Assembly (NCBI RefSeq): GCF_044761985.1
Contig: NZ_JBIWDK010000001.1
Location: 310,001 to 374,000 of the forward strand
Origin: Peribacillus sp044761985
Lineage (GTDB): Bacteria > Bacillota > Bacilli > Bacillales > DSM-1321
Direction: 5' to 3'
DNA length: 64,000 nt
Shown in pieces: positions 25,729 to 34,208 of the stretch. Below the pieces are notes generated by a model, which was given only the letters and a program-made list of their open reading frames with translations, was not told the DNA's origin and did not search any database. The stretch's first letter is position 1, and each line of letters starts with the position of its first letter. Made by a program: the position numbers and the translations under genes.

Positions 25729-26494
25729 AAACGATCAAGCTGGAGAACTTCGTACGCGATCCGATCGTCATAAGGTGAAGTCATCTTTACCAAAAAGAAG
25801 TGAGGTTCATCAGAGTAAAAAGAAAAAAAGCAAAGTGAAGATAAAGTTCCCAATGATTAAATTATTATCGCTATTTTTCATTTTGCTTCCTATAGGATTT
25901 TATAGTCTTTATACATACCTTCAGGATAGGCCTGAAAAGGATACCAAAAGTAGTGAAGTGGTGAATTTTAGTGATGACGAAGAAACTATAGAAGAGGCTG
26001 TGCCGACAACGGCAACGGCCGGGGATATTAAGGAAAAAGAAGAAAAAGATACTGCTAAGCTTAAAGAAAAAAAGCAAGAGGAAGATAAGGCTGCAGAAGA
26101 AAGAGCAAAGAAAAAAGCCAAACAAGAAGCGGAAGCAAAGGCTAAAGCAGAGGCGGAAGTAAAAGCCAAACAAGAAGCGGAAGCAAAGGCTAAAGCAGAA
26201 GCGGAAGCGAAAGCCAAACAAGAGGCAGAAGCAAAGGCTAAAGCAGAAGCGGAAGCGAAAGCCAAACAAGAAGCAGATAATAAAGTAGCTTCTGGGGATG
26301 CCGCAGCTACCAAATCGGAGGCTGACGGATATAAAGTTGTTTACCATACGGTTCAGGCAGAAGAGACATTGTTCAGGATTGCGATGAACTACTACAAATC
26401 GCAGGAAGGCATTGCGCTAATTCAGAAATGGAACGGGCTGAATGGCAATGAGATTTCGAAGGGACAAGTCTTGAAGATACCACTGAAAAAGTAA
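25706..26494 (+). CDS. ypbE: LysM domain membrane protein YpbE with Ala/Lys/Glu repeat stalk
   Basis: YpbE is a single-pass membrane protein: a basic cytoplasmic N-terminus (1-48), a membrane segment (about 50-70), and a long charged external stalk. A C-terminal LysM peptidoglycan-binding domain follows (about 213-260, YHTVQAEETLFRIAMNYY). Residues 138-191 of the stalk are a tandem repeat of KAKQEAEAKAKAEAEA, predicted to form one long helix spanning part of the wall. ATG 25706 overlaps the end of ypbD and follows GGTGGTGA. Its role is unknown; a wall-anchored scaffold is plausible. A terminator follows. Confidence 0.87.
   Translation: MSRVKENENDQAGELRTRSDRHKVKSSLPKRSEVHQSKKKKSKVKIKFPMIKLLSLFFILLPIGFYSLYTYLQDRPEKDTKSSEVVNFSDDEETIEEAVPTTATAGDIKEKEEKDTAKLKEKKQEEDKAAEERAKKKAKQEAEAKAKAEAEVKAKQEAEAKAKAEAEAKAKQEAEAKAKAEAEAKAKQEADNKVASGDAAATKSEADGYKVVYHTVQAEETLFRIAMNYYKSQEGIALIQKWNGLNGNEISKGQVLKIPLKK
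26117..26278 (+). repeat. 48-bp tandem repeat inside ypbE
   Basis: Copies begin with GCCAAACAAGA at 26117, 26165 and 26213, and a partial copy starts at 26261. The unit is 48 bp (16 codons) with only a few third-base differences, so the number of units could change by slippage while keeping the frame. Confidence 0.9.
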
Positions 26495-26500
26495 AAGCAA

Positions 26501-26541
26501 AAGCACTCTGTCTCTTAAGATCGACAGGGTGCTTTTTTTCC
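26501..26541 (+). terminator. Terminator after ypbE
   Basis: AAGCACTCTGTC (26501-26512) pairs with GACAGGGTGCTT (26523-26534) and is followed by a seven-T run (26533-26539). Confidence 0.87.
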
Positions 26542-26642
26542 TAAGGTTGGGTTATTTATAGTAAAGGTCCGCCCCCATTATCATTTTTTCCAAGACAACC
26601 TCATATCATGATTTGAAGGATTAGGAAAGAGGGGGAAGATAA

Positions 26643-27101
26643 ATGGAACCGGCAATCATTTTATTGGATGATAAAACCGATCAGGCGGCAAAACAAATGT
26701 TACAGAATGTTGTGGTCCGCAAAAAAAAATTCGAGACGCTCAAAAAGAAGCATCTTCATAGTTTATGGGCAACAATGATTATCGCTGCTCTTTTCTTGAT
26801 ATATCTTTATTTATATATAGTTGTTCCTTATTCCTATTCGTTCTTTAAGATGTTCAGTGTCTTTGTTGACCATTTTAGCCATTTTTTATTTTTGGCTGCG
26901 ACGACCGGAATCTATGGTTATATGATGATGATCAAAAAGAAAATGGATAAAGCAGAAAAGGAATTTCAATTGCTTCGATGTGAAATTATCAACAAAAGCA
27001 AACAGTTGTGGGAAAAAGAGGATGAATGGAAAAATCGGCACAAGGTATTTGACATGATGAAGAAGAACTATGATATTAACTTATTTCATGAAAATAAATA
27101 A
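26643..27101 (+). CDS. ypbF: DUF2663 membrane protein YpbF
   Basis: This 152-aa protein of the DUF2663 family, restricted to Bacillales, has two central membrane helices (about 41-62 and 76-95). Both are flanked by basic, coiled-coil-like ends (KKKFETLKKKH and MDKAEKEFQLLRCEI). Function is unknown. ATG 26643 follows AAAGAGGGGGAAG. It stands between the ypbB-recS-ypbD-ypbE operon and ypbG, matching B. subtilis order. Confidence 0.82.
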   Translation: MEPAIILLDDKTDQAAKQMLQNVVVRKKKFETLKKKHLHSLWATMIIAALFLIYLYLYIVVPYSYSFFKMFSVFVDHFSHFLFLAATTGIYGYMMMIKKKMDKAEKEFQLLRCEIINKSKQLWEKEDEWKNRHKVFDMMKKNYDINLFHENK

Positions 27102-27197
27102 ACTCCTAGTTAGGAATATTGAATAGCGGGTATTATGGTTTTATGAGTAAGTTTCGGAAGGATTTCGGTAATGAAAAGAAAGAAGGTTTAATGAAAG

Positions 27198-28010
27198 ATG
27201 TTTTTGGTTTATGTGTTTTTGGGTTTGCTACTGCTTATATGTGTGATGGTTTTTTACATGTGGCGTACAGCTAAACAAGATAGGCTACTTATCCAGGATT
27301 TATATTTCAGCAACTTTCCGGAAGGATTTGGGGAAGTTCGGATTTTTTTTATTTCCGATCTACATCGGAGAATCATATCGGATCGTTTAATCGAAGATGT
27401 CGTTGGTAAAGCGGATTTAGTCATTATTGGAGGGGATATTAGGGAAAGTGGAGTCCCTTTAGAGCGGGTAGAAAAAAATATCTTGAAACTGAAAGAGATT
27501 GGTCCTATATATTTTGTATGGGGGAATAATGATTACGAAGGGGACTTTCATGAATTGGATGCCTCACTTCTGAATCTCGGGGTCAAGATATTGGATAACA
27601 CTTCCGTTTCTTTTGAGTCGGAGTCAGGAGAAAAGGTTGCTCTCTTAGGCATAGATGATATTTCAGTTGAAAGAGACAGACTCGACCTTGCTCTTTCGGA
27701 CTGCGGGGATGAGCATTTTCGGATTTTGATCAGTCACAATCCACTTGTTAAAGAACAACTAAAGTCAGAAAATCGTATCAGTCTCGTTCTTTCGGGGCAT
27801 ACCCATGGTGGGCAGATACGCATATTTGGATTTGGCCCATATCGTTTGGGAGGCATAAGGAACGAAACGGAATGCATGTACATAACTAGTAATGGATATG
27901 GGACAAGTACTGTGCCATTAAGGCTTGAGGCAAAGCCGGAAACCCATCTGTTCACATTGAAAAAAGGGAAATCTACAGAATATGGAGAGGTTTTGGAGAA
28001 AATCTATTAG
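27198..28010 (+). CDS. ypbG: Membrane-anchored metallophosphoesterase YpbG
   Basis: This is a calcineurin-type phosphoesterase of 270 aa with an N-terminal membrane anchor (residues 2-22). Metal-binding motifs are ISDLHRRI, GGDIRESG, WGNNDYEG, ISHNP and LSGHTHGGQIR; the last is diagnostic of the YkuE/YaeI-like group. It probably hydrolyses a phosphoester at the membrane surface; YkuE-type relatives act on UDP-diacylglucosamine-like lipids, but the substrate here is not known. The start ATG 27198 has only a distant AAGG upstream. Confidence 0.85.
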   Translation: MFLVYVFLGLLLLICVMVFYMWRTAKQDRLLIQDLYFSNFPEGFGEVRIFFISDLHRRIISDRLIEDVVGKADLVIIGGDIRESGVPLERVEKNILKLKEIGPIYFVWGNNDYEGDFHELDASLLNLGVKILDNTSVSFESESGEKVALLGIDDISVERDRLDLALSDCGDEHFRILISHNPLVKEQLKSENRISLVLSGHTHGGQIRIFGFGPYRLGGIRNETECMYITSNGYGTSTVPLRLEAKPETHLFTLKKGKSTEYGEVLEKIY

Positions 28011-28107
28011 GCCGTTAACTCAATGAGCATATTTGAATTTTACAGAGTGGAATTAATCCACTATAATTTCATCAATGATGTTCTGTTATTGGAGGCCTTG
28101 TAAACTT

Positions 28108-29001
28108 ATGCAAGAAGGTAAATATAATATTAAGGCAGTTTCTAAACTGCTAGGTATCCAGCCAGGTACTTTACGGGCGTGGGAAAGACGTTATCACTTT
28201 ATTGAACCTATCAGGAATGATTCAGGTCACAGATTGTATACGGAAAAGCATCTGCAAATCCTAAAGTGGTTAATCAATAAAACAGACCAAGGGTTCACGA
28301 TTAGTCAAGCCGTTTCGTTGCTTGAAGGATCTGAAAGGATAGCGGAAGATGTCCACGAAACCAAGCAAAATAATGAACAAACGCTCAAATTAGCGAATGA
28401 ACTCCTTGATGCACTGTTAAGCTTCAATGAAAATAAGGCCCAGCTGATTATTAGTCAGGCATTCAGTATGTACAGTATCGAGCAAACGGTAGTTGAAGTA
28501 CTTGGAGGTATCTTGGTTCAAATAGGCAATAAATGGGAAAATGGTGAAATTACTTCAGCCCATGAACATTTTGCTTCATCCATTATCAAAGCTAGAATCA
28601 GTTCGATTATGCATACTATCCCGACAAGTGGTTTATTGCCAAAAGCACTAACTGTTTGTGCGCCAGGGGAAAAGCATGAATTCGGTTTGCTGATTTTCAC
28701 AATCTTCTTAAAAAGAAAAGGGTATGAAACGGTTTATTTAGGTGAATCGATAGCTGATGAAGACCTCTTTACTGTATTGAATATAATCAAACCATCTTAC
28801 CTCTTTATGTCATGTTCGCTTTCTGAGAATCTCCCGGGAACTTTAAAGTTGATAGATGAGCTATGGCAGGAGTTCCCTGACCTGAAAATAGGTCTTGGGG
28901 GAGAAGCGCTGAATCATCTTTCTGACGATGACCGTAATAAATTCAAGCATGTATTCATTGGCGGTCTCCAATCGGATTGGAATAAGTGGTTGAAATTTTA
29001 A
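28108..29001 (+). CDS. MerR-family regulator with cobalamin-binding domain (CarH/LitR-like)
   Basis: The 297-aa protein has a MerR DNA-binding domain (YNIKAVSKLLGIQPGTLRAW, RNDSGHRLY; 6-75). A helical-bundle cap domain (about 92-170) and a Rossmann-type B12-binding domain (about 178-295) follow. The light-sensing CarH signature W-x9-E-H is present (W143, E153, H154), as is the lower-ligand motif E-x-H-x-x-G (E188, H190, G193). The residue after the tryptophan, a histidine ligand in Thermus CarH, is E144. It is probably a cobalamin-dependent repressor; light response is inference. ATG 28108 is chosen, 12 bases after GGAGG. No carotenoid gene is nearby. Confidence 0.88.
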   Translation: MQEGKYNIKAVSKLLGIQPGTLRAWERRYHFIEPIRNDSGHRLYTEKHLQILKWLINKTDQGFTISQAVSLLEGSERIAEDVHETKQNNEQTLKLANELLDALLSFNENKAQLIISQAFSMYSIEQTVVEVLGGILVQIGNKWENGEITSAHEHFASSIIKARISSIMHTIPTSGLLPKALTVCAPGEKHEFGLLIFTIFLKRKGYETVYLGESIADEDLFTVLNIIKPSYLFMSCSLSENLPGTLKLIDELWQEFPDLKIGLGGEALNHLSDDDRNKFKHVFIGGLQSDWNKWLKF

Positions 29002-29086
29002 TGTTTTCCTCATAAATAATGGATATGCACCTTGAGACCAAGTCTTCATATGATGTATGAAGATGGAAACCAGGGGGCATTTTTTT

Positions 29087-29662
29087 ATGAAACTGGAACG
29101 ATTAACGAACAATAAGATTAAGATTTTTTTGACCCTCGATGATTTAATTGATAGAGGCATCACAAAAGAAGACATCTTAGGGAATTCCTTGAAAGTGCAC
29201 AAATTGTTTCAAGATATGGTGGAAGAAGCTTGTGAAGAGCTCAGTTTTAAAATGAGTGGTTCGATTGCCATTGAAATATTTTCCCTACCTGCTCAAGGGT
29301 TGATCATTATAGTAACGAAGGATGAAGAAGAATTATTTACTGAGGAAGAAGAATTTCTGGATTTGCAGGTTAAAGTTGATGAATCTCCCCATATTCTTTA
29401 TGTTTTCCACGATTTTGAAGATGTAATTCAGTTGTGTCATCGTCTGACCCTCCAAGGGATGCTCAATAGTGCCCTTTATTTTTATGAAGGAAAATACTAT
29501 TTATTGATTGAGGGTGTTAGGGATGCAACTTATGAAACGGTCATCTCCCTTGCAGCCGAATATGGCCATGCTTCGACGCTGACATTATCCCGCATAAATG
29601 AATACGGAACCCGCCTAATTGAAAAGGAAGCCATACATGTTTTAATCACGCATTTCATTTAG
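29087..29662 (+). CDS. mecB: MecA-family adaptor protein YpbH (MecB)
   Basis: YpbH is the paralogue of MecA, an adaptor that delivers substrates to the ClpC ATPase. The 191-aa protein has the short N-terminal substrate-binding domain (MKLERLTNNKIKIFLTLDDL, GITKEDILGNSLKVHKLFQ), an acidic linker (EEELFTEEEEF) and the C-terminal ClpC-binding domain. In B. subtilis YpbH affects competence and sporulation. ATG 29087 lies downstream of AGGGGG; an upstream in-frame GTG-like extension is unlikely. A short hairpin (TCTTCAT/ATGAAGA) precedes the gene. Confidence 0.87.
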   Translation: MKLERLTNNKIKIFLTLDDLIDRGITKEDILGNSLKVHKLFQDMVEEACEELSFKMSGSIAIEIFSLPAQGLIIIVTKDEEELFTEEEEFLDLQVKVDESPHILYVFHDFEDVIQLCHRLTLQGMLNSALYFYEGKYYLLIEGVRDATYETVISLAAEYGHASTLTLSRINEYGTRLIEKEAIHVLITHFI

Positions 29663-29927
29663 TAGAAAAGAGGAGACAGGGCAGACACTTCAAATATAGC
29701 CGAAAACGGTTTGCCTGGATAACCTCGTTCCTTTTCGGTTTAACCTCTAAGATTAGGGGAAGTATCAAGTATATAAACGTAAATGTTACCGTTTTCATTT
29801 TTTGAATATTTCTAACTTTTAAATTCCCATTTTTACTCTTTGCTTTAATATTGCGAAGGTGTATACTAGCACTGAAGAGCACTTATCACTAATAATAATG
29901 GATCTAGATTATATAGGGGGTACTATA

Positions 29928-31205
29928 ATGGAATCGGCAAAAGGGAATAGCCATGTGAATGAGGAAGAAAAACATGACGTGCTAAAGTCTACCCAGACAG
30001 TAATACATAAAGCACTGGACAAACTGGGGTATCCTGAAGAAGTATTTGAGCTTTTAAAAGAGCCTTTACGATTATTGACGGTGAAAATGCCAATTCGTAT
30101 GGATGATGGTTCCGTCAAAATTTTCACAGGATATAGGGCACAGCATAATGATTCTGTTGGTCCTACAAAAGGTGGCATTCGTTTTCATCCGAATGTGACG
30201 GAACGTGAAGTAAAAGCACTGTCCATTTGGATGAGCTTGAAATGTGGCATTGTTGATCTTCCTTATGGTGGTGGGAAGGGTGGAATTGTATGTGATCCAC
30301 GTAATATGTCCTTCCGGGAATTGGAGAGACTTAGCCGGGGTTATGTCCGTGCAATCAGCCAAATCGTAGGACCCACAAAGGATATTCCTGCACCAGATGT
30401 ATTTACTAATTCACAAATCATGGCGTGGATGATGGACGAATATAGCCGTATAGATGAATACAACTCGCCTGGTTTCATTACTGGTAAACCTCTTGTACTA
30501 GGTGGATCTCATGGACGTGAATCTGCAACAGCTAAAGGTGTGACCATCTGCATTAATGAAGCGGCTAAGAAACGCGGCATTGATATTAAAGGGGCACGAG
30601 TCGTCATACAAGGATTTGGGAATGCAGGTAGTTTCTTAGCGAAATTCATGCATGATGCCGGTGCTAAAGTGATCGGTATATCCGATGCCTATGGTGCACT
30701 TCATGACCCAGATGGTTTGGATATTGATTATTTACTTGACCGTCGAGACAGTTTCGGTACGGTTACAAAACTGTTCAAAACGACAATCACTAATCAAGAA
30801 CTTCTAGAATTGGATTGCGATATTTTGGTTCCAGCCGCCATTGAAAACCAAATCACGGAAGAGAATGCTTCAAACATTAAAGCTTCCATCGTGGTTGAAG
30901 CAGCCAATGGCCCGACTACTATAGAAGCTACGCAAATTCTAACGGATCGTGGAATCTTATTGGTTCCTGATGTCTTGGCTTCGGCTGGGGGCGTTACCGT
31001 ATCTTACTTCGAATGGGTCCAAAACAATCAGGGATATTATTGGTCTGAAGAAGAAGTTGACGAAAAGCTCGAAAAAATACTAGTGAAATCATTCAATAAC
31101 ATTTATGATCTTTCCCAATCCAGACGTGTTGACATGCGATTGGCAGCATATATGGTCGGTGTTAGGAAAATGGCAGAAGCATCTCGCTTCCGTGGATGGA
31201 TTTAA
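29928..31205 (+). CDS. gudB: NAD-specific glutamate dehydrogenase
   Basis: GudB deaminates glutamate to 2-oxoglutarate with NAD. The 425-aa product is full length. It shows PTKGGIRFHPNVTEREVKAL, the catalytic lysine loop PYGGGKGGI, PAPDVFTNSQIMAWM, and the NAD motif GFGNAGSF. It lacks the 9-bp duplication that makes gudB inactive in B. subtilis 168, so the enzyme should be functional. ATG 29928 follows TAGGGGGTAC. A candidate promoter (TTGCTT at 29840-29845, TATACT at 29862-29867) lies upstream, which rules out the in-frame start at 29859. Confidence 0.95.
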   Translation: MESAKGNSHVNEEEKHDVLKSTQTVIHKALDKLGYPEEVFELLKEPLRLLTVKMPIRMDDGSVKIFTGYRAQHNDSVGPTKGGIRFHPNVTEREVKALSIWMSLKCGIVDLPYGGGKGGIVCDPRNMSFRELERLSRGYVRAISQIVGPTKDIPAPDVFTNSQIMAWMMDEYSRIDEYNSPGFITGKPLVLGGSHGRESATAKGVTICINEAAKKRGIDIKGARVVIQGFGNAGSFLAKFMHDAGAKVIGISDAYGALHDPDGLDIDYLLDRRDSFGTVTKLFKTTITNQELLELDCDILVPAAIENQITEENASNIKASIVVEAANGPTTIEATQILTDRGILLVPDVLASAGGVTVSYFEWVQNNQGYYWSEEEVDEKLEKILVKSFNNIYDLSQSRRVDMRLAAYMVGVRKMAEASRFRGWI

Positions 31206-31273
31206 TAATTTAATGATGTATGATTAACTTGTATTGCTAGAGCGTACGAGCATTATCATTGAAAAGATATGTA

Positions 31274-31305
31274 AAAAATCCTATCATTTAATGATAGGAT
31301 TTTTT
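31274..31305 (+). terminator. Terminator after gudB
   Basis: A 14-bp stem (arms 31274-31287 and 31291-31304, core ATCCTATCAT) ending in TTTTTT. Confidence 0.88.
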
Positions 31306-31358
31306 AATAGGAGAAGAATATAACTTAATATTATTGTTGGAAAGGCAGTGCGTGTAAA

Positions 31359-32327
31359 ATGAATGAAGAAGAAGTAATTATAATCGGTGGGGGCCCATGT
31401 GGACTGTCAGCTGCTATTGCTCTAAAAGAAGAGGGAATTCAGGCCCTTGTTATAGAAAAAGGAAACGTAGTCGATTCCATTTATCGATATCCTACCCATC
31501 AGACCTTTTTCAGTTCCAGTGAAAAGTTAGAAATAGGGGATACGGCATTCATTACCGAAAATCGGAAACCCGTGCGAAATCAGGCACTGGCCTACTATAG
31601 GGAAGTTGTCAGGAGAAAAGAATTACGGGTACATAAGTTCGAGAAGGTTGAAGAAGTGAGAAAACAGGATGACGGACGCTTTTTCGTTAAAACATCTAAA
31701 GGTAATTATACGGCGTCACGTGTCATCGTAGCTACAGGTTATTATGATCATCCTAATTATATGTGCATTCCGGGCGAAGAGCTTCCTAAAGTGTTCCATT
31801 ATTTCAAGGAGGGACATCCTTACTTTAACTGTGACGTTACTGTCATTGGTGGTAAAAACTCAAGTGTGGATGCAGCACTGGAATTGGTCAAGGCCGGGGC
31901 AAGGGTTACAGTCCTTTATAGAGGATCCGAATTTTCTACAAGTATTAAACCATGGATTCTTCCTGAGTTCGAGTCATTGGTCCGTAATGGTAAAGTCGTG
32001 ATGGAATTTAACGCCACTGTAGATAAGATTACTGAAGATAGTGTGGCTTATCATGTTGGTGACGTGCAAAAGGTAATTAAAAACGATTTTGTATTTGCCA
32101 TGACGGGTTACCACCCCGATCATTCATTTTTAGCAGCAATGGGCATTTCGATCGATCAAGAAACAGGAAGACCTACTTATGATGAGAAGACGATGGAGAC
32201 AAATGTTGAAGGCCTTTATATCGCGGGTGTCCTGGCAGCAGGAAATAATGCCAATGAAATTTTCATTGAAAATGGCAGGTTCCACGGCGGATTAATTGCT
32301 CAACATTTAGCTTCAAAGGATATGTAA
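31359..32327 (+). CDS. ypdA: Bacillithiol disulfide reductase YpdA
   Basis: YpdA is an FAD-dependent enzyme that uses NADPH to reduce bacillithiol disulfide, keeping the low-molecular-weight thiol pool reduced. The 322-aa protein has the FAD motif IIIGGGPCGLSAAIALKE with the catalytic cysteine C14. It also has a second nucleotide motif VTVIGGKNSSVDAALEL, and GLYIAGV near the C-terminus. ATG 31359 lies after GGAAAGGCAG. It precedes the asparaginase gene by 18 bases, so the two are likely co-transcribed. Confidence 0.93.
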   Translation: MNEEEVIIIGGGPCGLSAAIALKEEGIQALVIEKGNVVDSIYRYPTHQTFFSSSEKLEIGDTAFITENRKPVRNQALAYYREVVRRKELRVHKFEKVEEVRKQDDGRFFVKTSKGNYTASRVIVATGYYDHPNYMCIPGEELPKVFHYFKEGHPYFNCDVTVIGGKNSSVDAALELVKAGARVTVLYRGSEFSTSIKPWILPEFESLVRNGKVVMEFNATVDKITEDSVAYHVGDVQKVIKNDFVFAMTGYHPDHSFLAAMGISIDQETGRPTYDEKTMETNVEGLYIAGVLAAGNNANEIFIENGRFHGGLIAQHLASKDM

Positions 32328-32345
32328 ATAAGGAGCTGGGTAACA

Positions 32346-33311
32346 ATGCAGAAAATATCATTAATCACGACAGGTGGAACGATTGCAAGTAAAGAAACCA
32401 CGGGCGGCATGTTATCATCAGGCGCTTTGAGTGGAAAAGAGTTGGCATCCCTTTGCGAGCTACCAAAGGAAATTGAAGTTAAACTGGTTGATCTTTTTCA
32501 AATACCGAGCATGTCCATGGATTTAGATAGAATGGATGAACTTAAACAAGCAATTCAAGAAGAATTGAAAGATCCGGATGTGGCTGGAATAGTTGTGACC
32601 CATGGTACGGATACATTAGAGGAAACGGCTTTCTTCTTGGATCTCACAATTAATGACAATCGCCCGATTGTGGTGACGGGTTCGCAACGGTCTCCGCAAG
32701 AAGTTGGAACAGATGTGTATTCCAATTTAAGAAACTCTATCTTAACTGCTGCGAGCCCTCTTCTTGAAAATGTAGGGGTAGTCGTAGTTTTTAACGAAAG
32801 GATATATTCGGCAAAGTATGTTAAGAAAGTACATGCTTCCAATTTACAAGGATTCGAATCCTATGGGTATGGGTACTTGGGGATTATTGATAACGAAGTC
32901 GTTAGCATCTATCAAAAACCATTATACAGGGAGAGCTTTGAGATTCAACGTAATTTACCGAGAGTTGATATCATCAAATGCCACACCGGCGTCGATGGTA
33001 TTTATATTAAGGCTTCTGTCGAACATGATGCCAAAGGAATCGTACTCGAGGGGGTTGGTAGAGGTCAAGTAACCCCGCACATGGTGCCTGCCATCCAAGA
33101 TGCAATCGATAAAGGGGTTACCATCGTCATGACTACAGCTGCCGAGGAGGGGAAGGTATACCCCGCATATGACTATGTAGGTAGTGCTGCAGACTTAAAG
33201 CATAGAGGAGTGATTCTAGGCGCGGATTATGACAGTAAAAAAGCGCGTATTAAATTAGCAATCCTTCTGGCGAGTGAAGCAGCTATAGACGGAAAGCACT
33301 TTAAATATTGA
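32346..33311 (+). CDS. ansA: L-asparaginase
   Basis: This enzyme hydrolyses asparagine to aspartate and ammonia. The 321-aa product has both active-site signatures, LITTGGTIASK (first threonine nucleophile) and VVTHGTDTLEETAFF (Thr-Asp pair). No signal peptide is present, so the enzyme is cytoplasmic. It could be called AnsA or simply an asparaginase paralogue; in B. subtilis ansA itself sits in the ansAB operon, so the symbol is tentative. ATG 32346 follows AAGGAGCTGGG. Confidence 0.88.
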   Translation: MQKISLITTGGTIASKETTGGMLSSGALSGKELASLCELPKEIEVKLVDLFQIPSMSMDLDRMDELKQAIQEELKDPDVAGIVVTHGTDTLEETAFFLDLTINDNRPIVVTGSQRSPQEVGTDVYSNLRNSILTAASPLLENVGVVVVFNERIYSAKYVKKVHASNLQGFESYGYGYLGIIDNEVVSIYQKPLYRESFEIQRNLPRVDIIKCHTGVDGIYIKASVEHDAKGIVLEGVGRGQVTPHMVPAIQDAIDKGVTIVMTTAAEEGKVYPAYDYVGSAADLKHRGVILGADYDSKKARIKLAILLASEAAIDGKHFKY

Positions 33312-33397
33312 CCAAGTAAAAAAACAGGAAGACTAATTACAGGATTTTATTTTTCTCCATTCCATGGTACGATTAAGGAAAAGAAAAGAGGTCGGCC

Positions 33398-34084
33398 ATG
33401 CTGGTCATTTTGTCAGCGGCTATTGCGCCAGGGTTGGCGTTACTCAGCTACTTTTATTTGAAAGATCAATATGATACCGAACCCATTTCGGTGGTCATCA
33501 AAACTTTTCTATTCGGTGTATTCCTTGTTCTACCAATTATGTTTATACAATATGTGCTCGAAACGGAACACATTTTAGATACTAATCTCGCCAATGCATT
33601 TTTATGGGCAGCCTTGCTTGAAGAATTTTTTAAGTGGTTCATACTTATCTACGTCATTTATCAGCATATTGCCTTCGATGAACCATATGATGGGATCGTT
33701 TATGGGGCAGGGGTTTCCCTTGGCTTCGCAACAATGGAAAACATTTTGTACCTGCTAGCGAATGGTGTGGAACATGCTTTCAGTAGAGCGATCCTGCCGG
33801 TATCGAGCCATGCCTTGTTCGGCGTAATCATGGGGTATTATTTGGGTAAAGCAAAATTTTCCGCTGATAATAATAGGTTGTACGTATTCCTGGCATTGAT
33901 TATCCCGATTTTGTTACATGGCATCTATGATTATATTTTAATTTCCCAGAAGTTCTGGATACATTTAATCATGCCCTTTATGGTTTACCTATGGTGGCTG
34001 GGAATGAAAAAAGTGAAAAAAGCCCGCTTATTGTCAAAGTTTCATGCAGAAAAGATTTCTCAAAATCATTATCTAAGTAAATAA
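33398..34084 (+). CDS. prsW: Intramembrane site-1 protease PrsW
   Basis: In B. subtilis PrsW makes the first cut in the anti-sigma factor RsiW, releasing SigW under envelope stress. The 228-aa membrane protein has about seven helices. Its catalytic motifs are ALLEEFFKW (EExxK) at about 70-78, DGIVYGAGVSLGFATMEN, SSHALFGVIMGY and HGIYDYIL. The start ATG 33398 follows AAAAGAGGTCGGCC. A terminator follows, separating it from sleB. No sigW-rsiW pair is in the window. Confidence 0.92.
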   Translation: MLVILSAAIAPGLALLSYFYLKDQYDTEPISVVIKTFLFGVFLVLPIMFIQYVLETEHILDTNLANAFLWAALLEEFFKWFILIYVIYQHIAFDEPYDGIVYGAGVSLGFATMENILYLLANGVEHAFSRAILPVSSHALFGVIMGYYLGKAKFSADNNRLYVFLALIIPILLHGIYDYILISQKFWIHLIMPFMVYLWWLGMKKVKKARLLSKFHAEKISQNHYLSK

Positions 34085-34099
34085 TATTATTTCTTATTT

Positions 34100-34134
34100 C
34101 GGAGTGTTGGCATAATTTGCCCACTCCGTTTTTT
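34100..34134 (+). terminator. Terminator after prsW
   Basis: CGGAGTG (34100-34106) with CACTCCG (34122-34128), an inner GGC/GCC pair across a 2-nt bulge, and a six-T run. Confidence 0.82.
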
Positions 34135-34208
34135 ATTGCCTTGGAATAAAAGCGCGGGTTAAGAAGAAAATAGAATAACGTTAATTCAAGTAAAGAGGAG
34201 TGTTTTTG

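Noticed and set aside
26117..26278. CRISPR-like array
   Set aside because: The repeats are directly adjacent, have no spacers and keep the ypbE frame.
25921..26313. Ala/Ser-rich reading frame on the minus strand over ypbE
   Set aside because: It is the complement of the repeat-rich stalk coding sequence; low complexity, no ribosome-binding site.
27143..27274. 43-codon frame overlapping the start of ypbG
   Set aside because: No clear ribosome-binding site, and it overlaps the membrane anchor of ypbG in another frame.
29859..29927. Upstream start for gudB
   Set aside because: It would lie in the -10 region and lacks a ribosome-binding site; ATG 29928 follows GGGGG.
34143..34172. Sigma-G promoter before sleB
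   Set aside because: A GGAATA and a GAAAATA element are present, but the -10 match is too weak to claim.
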